A stretch of DNA of 64,000 nt from Chara braunii (lineage: Eukaryota; Streptophyta; Charophyceae; Charales; Characeae), in NCBI GenBank assembly GCA_003427395.1, contig BFEA01000059.1:3992650-4056649 (forward strand), read 5' to 3'. The notes under the pieces were generated by a model. It was not told the origin of the DNA and searched no databases. It saw only the letters and a list, made by a program, of their open reading frames with translations. The translations under genes were made by a program, and so were the position numbers. This document shows, one piece after another, positions 56,630 through 64,000 of this stretch (positions are counted from its first letter, which is position 1; every line of letters starts with the position of its first letter).

Positions 56630-56998
56630 TCTTTTCCCTAGTGCAGGTTTTTGATGTTGGCGTAATCATTCATCATTTGATGTAATAGCCCTAATTGAAC
56701 AGTCTGTCCCGGCGTCAAATCAAACAGAGGTGGGGGGTCTGCAGGAGTCAGTTAGTTCAGGGCGGCGAATGTCCCGCTCGTTTAGTCTCTTTTTCCTAGT
56801 GCAGGTTTTTGACGTTGGCGTAATCATTCATTCATTCGATGTGTAGTAGCGCTAAATCAACAGTCTGTCCCGGCGCCAAACAGAGGGAATCTGCAGGAGT
56901 TTGTTCAGGGCGGCGAATCTCACGCTTGTTTAGTCTCTTTTTCATAGTGCAGGTTTGATGTTGGCTTAATCATATTGATCTGATAGGCGTGATTCAGT
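56556..56998 (+). repeat. Tandem triplication of CAS 3' end and 3' UTR
   Basis: Units begin at 56556, 56698 and 56859, each AACAGTCTGTCCCGRCGYCA. They run through 'cagagagggtctgcagga', 'ttcagggcggcgaa', 'cgctcgt.tagtct', 'agtgcaggttt' and 'taatcatt'. The first unit contains the last ~25 codons and stop of the CAS gene. The others are non-coding copies downstream. Confidence 0.95.
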
Positions 56999-57177
56999 TG
57001 TAGTAGACGAGTAGTCGGTCGGGACGCTCTTTATCGTCGCTGCTCATTGGTATCTCGGCAGCAAAACGTTGAGGGGTATGACTTCGGTAAAGGTTATGTA
57101 GTGGATGGAATGAGTCTGTTAGGTTAGGGTTATGATGGGCAAAAGCGCATCGGGGAGCAGTAGTTGCCCTTGGGCCT

Positions 57178-57287
57178 CGCCACACCACTCTTGAAATGTG
57201 AAAAGGACAAAAATGTGGCGGATGCATCTGGCCTTGTTCTAGCGGGAAGTTCATTCTCATTTTGCACATTTCAAGAGTGGTGTGGCG
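57178..57287. other. Perfect 23 bp inverted repeat (hairpin)
   Basis: The arms CGCCACACCACTCTTGAAAT-GTG (57178-57200) and the exact reverse complement (57265-57287) are separated by 64 bp. The pairing extends imperfectly inward (AAAAGGACAAAAATG against CATTCTCATTTT). It has a size and shape compatible with a small-RNA precursor or foldback. Confidence 0.85.
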
Positions 57288-57338
57288 ATGCCCCTTGTTT
57301 GCCGGAAGTAAGTAGGTCTGACTAAACATACGGTTAGA

Positions 57339-57342
<4 letters not shown>

Positions 57343-57401
<59 letters not shown>

Positions 57402-57402
57402 G
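57343..57402. repeat. (GA)n microsatellite
   Basis: About 28 GA units, downstream of the CAS gene. Confidence 0.95.
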
Positions 57403-57822
57403 AGGGAAGCAGGTAGGTTCAGGTTCGACTAAGGTGTGTCGCGGAGGCTCCGCTGATGTTGATGTTGATCGCGTCATACTTCGCGCGCCAGGATGACTAT
57501 GGACGACGCTTTTGTAGAAAGAGGATGCGGAATAGAGAAGAGGCTTCGGGGATCACCATGCTTAGTTTAGGCCGTTACAATTGGGGATGTGTATGCATCG
57601 GAGACAGCGGAAGAAGGTAAAATAGAGAGGAAATCACAAAATAGCGCGACAGAATGAAGGCCGATCTGAAGTTTCACGTGTTTTATTAAGAGTAATGTGC
57701 CATGCTAACGATATGGAGGATTGATTGATGAAGCCAGCGTAGGGTTGTTATGTAGGACTACTCTGGAACCAGGTACAAAAGACATTGCGAGGGGTATATT
57801 ATGATTTGTGTCTATTGAAGTG
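57403..57822. other. No gene recognised
   Basis: Mixed sequence between two GA microsatellites. No supported ORF. Confidence 0.4.
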
Positions 57823-57883
<61 letters not shown>

Positions 57884-57970
57884 CGGGAAGAAAAAGATGG
57901 TGTAATTCTGTCGATGTGGGTATGGGCAGAAGGGAGTGAAAATGAGGGGAGGGGAGGGCGGCGTGAAGTG

Positions 57971-58005
<35 letters not shown>
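57823..58005. repeat. Duplicated (GA)n block
   Basis: 'gaagtggggagagagagaga' occurs at 57817 and again at 57964. Each is followed by 'gatg.gggaagaaa' and 'gtcgatg.gggtatg.gcag' (57880-57930, 58010-58055), so this is a ~147 bp direct duplication around the GA runs. Confidence 0.85.
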
Positions 58006-58007
<2 letters not shown>

Positions 58008-58059
58008 GGTGATGTGGGAAGAAAGATGGTGTAAATCTGTCGATGGGGGTATGAGCAGA

Positions 58060-59646
58060 AGGGAGAGAAAAAGAGTGGCTTGCTGTACGTTTGTCGACGG
58101 AGAATTGGCTTGTGTTCGAGAGGAAGGAAAGGAATTGATCAATGTGATTGCCCGCGTTATGTGCTAGTCGCTGACGATATTAATGTGTGTGTGTGCCACA
58201 TGCGCTGGTCTAGGGAGGTTGGCATCTGTGTGGAGTTTGCGACACGATTGGCGGGAAAGGCAGGACGGGTTGGATGGGTTGAGTGGAAGATGAGGGGGCA
58301 AGGAGAAGGAAAGTGGGTTAGCCTTAAGAGGTGGGTTGCTTGCCGTCCGCTTGCTTGTGTCACAGTGGAAAGGGAAAGGGAGGGGCAATCTCCAGACTGA
58401 TCGCTCGTAGCGGAGAGGGCAGAATGCGATGGGGGAAATACGTGGAACGAGCCATCGTCTGGATTAGCATCATCGTTTCTGTGGAAGACTGACGTGTACA
58501 GCAGGAGAGTAAAAGGGAGTGTATCGCGGAGATGGGTCGAAGCCCGACCGGGGGAGCGGCTAAGTGTGTCATGGGCTTGGGAGGTGTTGGGAGGGAGGGG
58601 GCTGGTCGAGCAGAATCGCGTCTCGTTGCTTGCTCGTGAGGCCTTTACCGTACAGCCACATTGGGGTGGTGATCGATCAGCCATTGGGTTAGGGTTGTGA
58701 GGAGCCACATTTCGGTATGACATGCTCATACTTGGACACTGTGGCATGAATCTCGTCGTAATTACGTGGCAGATTCGTCCAGGAAAGTCCAATTATGAGT
58801 ATGTACCCCCAGGTACGTGATCTTTCTCTTATCTTGGGCCTGGTCGCTTGTGATCGGTTCACTACCTATGTGCGCAGACACATTCTGTCCTCTCCCTCTC
58901 CCTTATATCAGAGAATGTGTCAGCAGCCTTATATGCTCTATATGCGTATGCGTCGTTCTTGTACTTGTGTCGGTAACCGGCAGTTGGCGGGCAATGATTC
59001 GCGGGGAATCCTCAACAGGGCGGTGCGCGGGGGAGAGAGGAGAGGTCGTTCCCCGAAGTCGGTGATCGTTTGCTGTGCCGAGTTTGTTGCAGATTTTTCT
59101 GCTCCATTTGGTCTCGGTATGATTTTTTTAAGAACGTTTTATGTGACTGAAGTGGTTGACTACTTTCGAGAATCTGAGATTCTGCACTCGGCGGCAATAT
59201 CGCCGTGTTTGTGCGCACCTGCCTCATGGAATCCTTTTTTTGGTTCTCCCCCTCGAGTGCGTCGTTCTTTTTTTCCCTGCCTTCTTGCTCTTTTCTCTTC
59301 TCCATGGCCTTCTCTCAGGTCCGTGCCTAACTCTTAACGCCTTCAGTCGTGATTACTCCAGGATACGTATCGCGGAGTGGAAGGGTGGGGTGTTTTGTCG
59401 TGATGCGCCAGCTCATGTTGTCTAGAGCTATAAGTGCGTCTTTGCCAGCCCCCTTCTCTTTTTTTTTTTTTTTTTTTTTTTTTCTCTTACTTTTTACGAG
59501 CAAATTCTTTCCTTGCTTGTGGTTGCGTGAGGCATTTGTCTTTTGGATCGGCATCGGCTTTGCTGATGGTCCCTCGTTTCCTCCCTGCTTTTCCTCCTTC
59601 CGCTCTCCCTCATAGCCGCCCCAGTCCCGCGGTACCTTTTCTTCTC

Positions 59647-59706
<60 letters not shown>

Positions 59707-60160
59707 GTTTCTTCCTCCGTTCTTGGATTGAATCTCGTCCCCGTTCAGCGGTCCCAGCGCTTTCTTTTTTTCCTTTTTTTTTTTGCAAACTTGGCTTTTT
59801 GAGTCGATAGATATGCGGCAGTATGGGCCTCTCTCCTCAACACAGCACTCTACGTGCGTTTGGACGTTGCTTGGCCGGATACATCCGAAATGTTGGACTG
59901 GTCCTAATGCACCTGGATGAGAGCATCCAAATGCATGTGGAGTGTTGTCTAGTGGAGCGAGGCCCTATGTTTATAGCTGCTTGGTACGGCTCTCCTTACC
60001 TCGTTCGTGTTTCTCACACTGGATTTCATGTGCTTTCACTTGCACTCCCTCTTTCGACGAATGTTGTAGTCACGTGCCTCTTTGTGTCAAGGAGGTGGCG
60101 TAGATGATTTGCCTGATCCTTTCTGTGTTCTTACATCCTTTTCCGATCGCAAGTGAACTG
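58060..60160. other. No gene recognised; T and CT runs
   Basis: Several ORFs of 100-180 codons (58080-58400, 58795-59337, 59434-59802) lack any recognisable family, and the latter run through poly-T (59459-59482) and (CT)n (59641-59703). I do not support them as genes. Confidence 0.4.
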
Positions 60161-60162
60161 TT

Positions 60163-60340
60163 TACGTCTGTTCAGCAGCCATGCGTCTGTCTCGGCATCA
60201 AGCGAACGTGTCAGCTAACTACCGTCGTCTTGTTCTATTGCGGCTCGGCTGCTACAGATCCGTGTGCTGTCTACGTCTGTTCAGCAGCCATGCGTCTGTC
60301 TTGGCATCAAGCGTACAAGTCGGCTAACTACCGACGTCTT
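60163..60340 (+). repeat. 69 bp direct duplication
   Basis: 'tacgtctgttcagcagccat' at 60163 and 60272, followed by 'gcgtctgtc' and 'ggcatcaagcg', and by 'gctaactacc' and 'cgtctt'. The spacing is 109 bp. Confidence 0.9.
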
Positions 60341-60503
60341 CTTCCGAATAGAACGGGTTTCATTATAGTCGTATTTGGCTCGCCAGTCAGTCCAGATGCA
60401 GCGAAAATGACCGTACGTTGTATTCCGGGGGAAGAAGGTAGCTTGTCAAGACACGATGGAAGTTACAACATCTGGTTATGGTGAGTGTAGTTGTTAAAAA
60501 ATG

Positions 60504-60573
60504 NNNNNNNNNNNNNNNNNNNNNNNNNNNNNNNNNNNNNNNNNNNNNNNNNNNNNNGGGGGGGGGGGGGGGG
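60504..60573. other. Assembly gap (54 N) and 16-G run
   Basis: N at 60504-60557, G homopolymer at 60558-60573. Sequence across it should not be translated. Confidence 0.98.
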
Positions 60574-60904
60574 AGGTTGTGCTGTGTCCATGTGTATGGG
60601 CCTGCCAATGGCCATTTAATTTCATTTGAAAAAATGTCCACAACGTCTGCAGGAGGATGCTGCATATGCTTGTTTGTTTTAATCCCATCTGTGTTCAGCC
60701 AATGGCAGGTTGCCATGTGATACTTCTCCCGGGAAGACGAAAGATCTGATTTTTTTTTTTTGTGTGTGTGTAATTTGGACCATTTCTCTATTTTATCCCT
60801 GTTGTCCTTGCGTGAAATGGTTCCACACAGTTTAACCGACAGTTGCAGATATCAGGACTCGATCCCTAGACCTACCCCGTAACCCTGTACATTGACCCTG
60901 TAGC

Positions 60905-60970
60905 CCTATGTGGGATTTGAACCCGCAACCTATCCTACAGGGATTTGAACCCGCAACCTATCGCTAAACA
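60905..60970 (-). repeat. Duplicated tRNA T-arm-like sequence
   Basis: Minus strand: AGGTTGCGGGTTCAAATCCC occurs twice, about 31 bp apart. GGTTCAAATCC is a good B box. No A box is found at tRNA spacing, so this is a fragment of a tRNA-like element or SINE. Confidence 0.55.
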
Positions 60971-61229
60971 CCCTAGGTTACTAAGCATGCGTGTCAGTCG
61001 GTCGTTAGGACTCCAACCATGGACCCTAGTACTAGCAGTCTAACCGTCTACGCATAGGTCTTCTAGATGTCGCTACTGAACTCTTCGAAGTCCTAGGGGT
61101 CAGTCGGTAAGTTAGTCCTAGCTGTTAGCGAAGAGTTAGTCTGTAGGTTCTAGAAAGTTGCAAGGCAGTCTACTGCATCAAAGTCAGCAGTAGGCCAGTC
61201 CACCTCGCCCGGTCAGCAAGTACCAGGTG

Positions 61230-61470
61230 AGGGCCCATGTGGTTTGGGCCTAGCAGGTTATGGCCCACGCGGTTTGGACCTCCTAGGCCCACGTGGTTTG
61301 GACCCTCCAGGCCCACGCAGTCTGGGCAGGGCCTGGGGCAGGCCAGGTTACTGTGGAAACAGTATAAATAAAGTTGCAGCGCTCAGCCATTCATTCATTC
61401 GCCAGTGAGCCATGCGGAAGCCCACGTGGTTTGGGCCCTCCAGGCTCACGCAGTCTGGGCCAGGGCCTGG
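61230..61470 (+). repeat. GGCCCACGTGGTTTGG tandem motif with G-boxes
   Basis: Six diverged copies of GGCCCACGYGGTTTGGRCC, at about 28-32 bp intervals at 61230-61330 and again at 61420-61460. Two carry a perfect CACGTG (about 61290 and 61423). Confidence 0.85.
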
Positions 61471-61554
61471 GGCAGGCCAGGTTACTGTGGAAACAGTATG
61501 AATAAAGTTGCAGCGCTCAGCCATTCATTCATTCGTCTGTGAGCCATGCGGAAG
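61287..61554 (+). repeat. Tandem duplication of a promoter-like block, ~133 bp
   Basis: Unit 1 is 61287-61419 and unit 2 is 61420-61554. Both hold 'gcccacgtggtttgg', 'gcctggggcaggccaggtta', 'ctgtggaaacagtat' and 'cattcattcattcg'. The TATA box is intact only in unit 1 (TATAAATA, 61363-61370; TATGAATA in unit 2). Confidence 0.9.
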
Positions 61555-62287
61555 AGCTGCTGGAGCGCCTTGTGAACTGGAGGTCTGCAGGTGCCCGAAG
61601 TTGAAGTGGGCTGAGGAAGATGACGGTGGCCATAGCTAAGAGGAGGAAGACGACGGTGGCCATAGCCGCCAAGCTGCTGAAGTCAACAGAGTGTGCAGAG
61701 TAGTGTGTGTGTGTGACACATGGACAACAGGGTAGATCTTCGTGCATGTGTGCGTGAGTGAGGGTGAGGCCGGTGGTGGAAACAGTGTTCAGTTCGGACT
61801 TCAGACAGTGTTCAGTGGCCATAGCCGCAAGTTGTAACAGTTGACTTTTACTGACTTCCTGGCCAAGGGCCACATATCTGAGTTTTCTGTGTGGGCGCTG
61901 TGTGCCATCTCACGCTCATTGCTGATTCTGAGTTTGTGAAAGTAATTCTGCCATCAACATCTGCATGTATTCATGCTGGAGCTGAAGTCAAAGACGAGTC
62001 TCATTTCACTGTTATCGGAGCTGGTTCCTGTTGTCCATGCCATAGTGACAGAGCTGCGAAGGAGTCTTCCATAGCTGTATGCGACTAGGAGAGAGAGGGA
62101 GAGAAAGAGGGATCCCTGCGAAGAAGAACAGATAGTCTACCATAGCGGACGGGGGCCATAGCCGCCAAGCTCGGAGAAGGAAGAAGACGACCGTGGAGGA
62201 GGACGGAGGTGACGTAGGCGAGAGAGAGAGAGGTGACGAAGGTGAGAGAAGAGTGACACAGGGGAAGGTGGACGCCATAGCCAAGTG

Positions 62288-62425
62288 TTGACCAAGGAGG
62301 GTTGGTTAAGCGTTGACCGGCAAACTTCAATCAAGTGTTGATCGGCAAGCATTGACTGGCATGCTTTGACCAAGGAGGGTTGACCGGTGTTGATTGGCGA
62401 GCGTTGACCAGTGCCGTTGATCAAG
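62288..62425 (+). repeat. TTGACC-rich degenerate repeat (W-box-like)
   Basis: About nine copies of a ~12-23 bp unit GYGTTGACCGGCAAGC. Six contain TTGAC, the core of the plant WRKY-binding W-box. It lies in the leader or LTR of the presumed retroelement. Confidence 0.6.
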
Positions 62426-62937
62426 CTGGAGCACGAAGAGTGCACCGGTATAATCCCTTCAAGCCCTGGCCTTACCCCTGTTACCCCGTGGATGTGCACA
62501 CTCACCTTGGTACTTGCTGAAGAGTAGTCTGTCATCTCTTTCTGCATCGAGTCACTTCTGTCCAGGTCGATAGACTCTGTGCATGTGGTCAGATAGGGGC
62601 TGTGAGCCAGTGTCTGCACGAGACTTAGTAGGGGTTGAGGTGTGTCTGACGCTAGGCCACCTGGGAAAACACCCCAAGGACCGGTATAGACTGGCAGGTT
62701 GCTCTGGGTGGTGTACTGTACCCGAACTCCAAGCTGCAGAGCGGGTGGCCAGTCTGTCTAAGTCTTGAGAGGATGTGATAGTCCTCCTGTCTGCGATGTT
62801 AAAGAATTATTGAGGAGTTATGGGGGATCTCTTTAAATGCCTCCTGATCAGCCAGTAAGTCCTGTAGTGACAGACTAGTGTGGTTTAGTCTAGAGATGAG
62901 TAGTTGACAGAGTGTCAATCTGAAGCGGAAGCCAGGT

Positions 62938-63112
62938 GGGTTTCGGTGACAGGGATTGCGAGCACATCCGTTGTGGCAAGTTCGGTGACAGTGATTGTGG
63001 AAGCATCCGAAGGCTGTGGAAGGTTTCGGTGACTGTGTTTGTGCTCACATCTGTCGGCTGTAGAAAGTTTCGGTGACAGTGGTTGCGAAAGCATCCGTTG
63101 GCTGTGGTAACC
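62938..63112 (+). repeat. ~45 bp tandem repeat in retroelement leader
   Basis: Four units of the form TTTCGGTGACAGTGRTTGYG, then A-rich/'gcatccg' and 'ttggctgtgg', starting near 62940, 62984, 63027 and 63069. Confidence 0.85.
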
Positions 63113-63212
63113 TGGTTAAAGCTGAAGAAGGACCTCTGTAGTCCTCTAGAGAGTCGAATGGGTAGGTCTACGTGTTGAGGAGTGAAATCGTACTGATTGT
63201 GCCCCTACCAAC

Positions 63213-63467
63213 ATGGTGACCACCAGGACAGGAACGAGCACTACCCCCTATAGTAAGGAACAAGAAGAGAAAGCTGCCCCTACTCTCCGCGAGAAGAAGA
63301 AGAGGATGGAGAAGAGAGAACTGATTAAACAGCCCAAGAAATTGGCCCTGTTAGAAGAAGCATCGCCCGAGAACAGACGGATGGAGGAAGAGATGGAGAA
63401 GTGGAAAAAGGAGCAAGAAGCAAAGTTGGCTGCTGTAGAAGCAGAAGCAGCAGCAGCCTCCGCTTAG
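63213..63467 (+). CDS. Short gag-like ORF of LTR retrotransposon (84 codons)
   Basis: It starts MVTTRTGTSTTPYSKEQEE and continues as an alternating Lys/Glu, probable coiled-coil segment (REKKKRMEKREL, MEEEMEKWKKEQEAKLAAV) ending in an Ala-rich tail. An MVTTR-x-G start followed by a charged helix is what I associate with Gag N-termini of charophyte Ty3/Gypsy-type elements; this is from memory and unverified. No zinc knuckle follows. The stop at 63465-63467 and the unrelated sequence after it suggest a truncated copy, or an intron or frameshift that I cannot see. Confidence 0.45.
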   Translation: MVTTRTGTSTTPYSKEQEEKAAPTLREKKKRMEKRELIKQPKKLALLEEASPENRRMEEEMEKWKKEQEAKLAAVEAEAAAASA

Positions 63468-64000
63468 TCATTTATGTATTTTCCCACTTTTTAGATAACA
63501 CAATAAAGTCGTAGTTATTAGGATGTGATTTGCGAAAATGAGTAATAAATTTATATTTATCTTTAAACATCGACAAACTTTGTTTGTGACGGGGGTAGTG
63601 TAGAGTGCACAAAGTCGAAAGCATAAGGGATGTGTTGCGATCCTGAGTATTATAAATTTGTCACCCTTTGGGATGACATATAAGACAATATAACAGAGTA
63701 GAGAAAATGCATTTTTGTCCACCGGAGCATAAATGGAAACTATCACCCAAGATTGTTCATCTAAAAAATAACAATTTACCTATTCCGAATAGGCCTATAT
63801 CTTTCTAGGGATCAAAATTGCAACTCCGTCTTTTGAACTTACTGCAGACCTTGAAAATTTAATGTTTCTATTTGACCTCTCTCATTTGTTACTTGGCCTC
63901 TGTTTAAGTTTTGGATTTGGGGGAAGGAATTAGATGTGGTGCCACATATGATTGGACGACCATTGCTATCCGACAATTAAGCATTCAAGAGCATAGAGTA
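63468..64000. other. AT-rich DNA to window end, no gene recognised
   Basis: Low GC, only short ORFs, no clear repeat seen. Confidence 0.4.

Larger units (their letters stand above)
61220..63467 (+). mobile_element. Probable LTR retrotransposon 5' part (LTR, leader, short gag)
   Basis: The order fits a retroelement: U3-like repeats with CACGTG (61230-61440), TATAAATA plus AATAAA-like sequence duplicated (61363 and 61497), a long leader with tandem repeats, then a Lys/Glu-rich gag-like ORF (63213). I cannot identify the exact LTR ends, a primer-binding site or any pol region. What follows 63467 is unrelated AT-rich DNA, so the copy is truncated. Confidence 0.5.

Noticed and set aside
58795-59337. 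180-codon plus-strand ORF
   Set aside because: No recognisable domain, Cys/Arg/Phe-rich composition, and it lies in DNA with many simple-sequence runs.
60387-60720. ORFs crossing the gap at 60504-60557
   Set aside because: They run through Ns and a G run; not translatable evidence.

Overview
The window looks like nuclear DNA of a streptophyte green alga, most probably a Chara-type charophyte. This is an inference. The two recognisable proteins (THADA/Trm732-like and exportin-2/CAS) resemble land-plant members, the coding exons are very long and GC-rich, and they sit in a large sea of AT-rich repeats. It is draft assembly: there are two N gaps, two single Ns, homopolymer runs beside gaps, and a sequencing-library junction adapter left inside the scaffold (31325-31362).

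Layout. 1-1323 is the intron or 3' side of a THADA gene read on the minus strand, with AGATT tandem repeats and a duplicated exon/intron junction. 1324-7679 is one 6.36 kb THADA exon. 7720-8226 is a ~113 bp tandem repeat with CACGTG boxes just upstream of its start codon. 8.2-12.5 kb holds minisatellites and retroelement remnants. 12.85-15.23 kb is an extreme polypurine tract flanked on one side by GATT repeats. 15.7-49 kb is an AT-rich, gene-poor desert built from satellites (22.7-24.2 kb and its inverted relative at 25.7-27.05 kb; another at 29.3-31.3 kb), foldback elements, tRNA-derived SINE-like copies, and several families of small non-autonomous elements. 49-52 kb holds microsatellites and a pair of oppositely oriented ~0.75 kb elements inserted in a duplicated flank. 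53588-56629 is a complete intronless exportin-2/CAS gene whose last codons and 3' UTR are tandemly triplicated. 57-60.5 kb is non-coding with GA/CT microsatellites and one strong hairpin. 61.2-63.5 kb looks like the 5' part of an LTR retrotransposon with a short gag-like ORF.

Functionally only two housekeeping genes are supported. THADA acts with an FTSJ1/Trm7-type enzyme in tRNA 2'-O-methylation at position 32, and CAS recycles importin-alpha from the nucleus. They are not expected to work together.

The most novel signal is a ~65-75 bp core sequence shared by at least eight small elements whose ends differ. It suggests several non-autonomous transposon families built around a common internal module. 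The two best-bounded members have 11 bp target-site duplications, as in Mutator-like elements.
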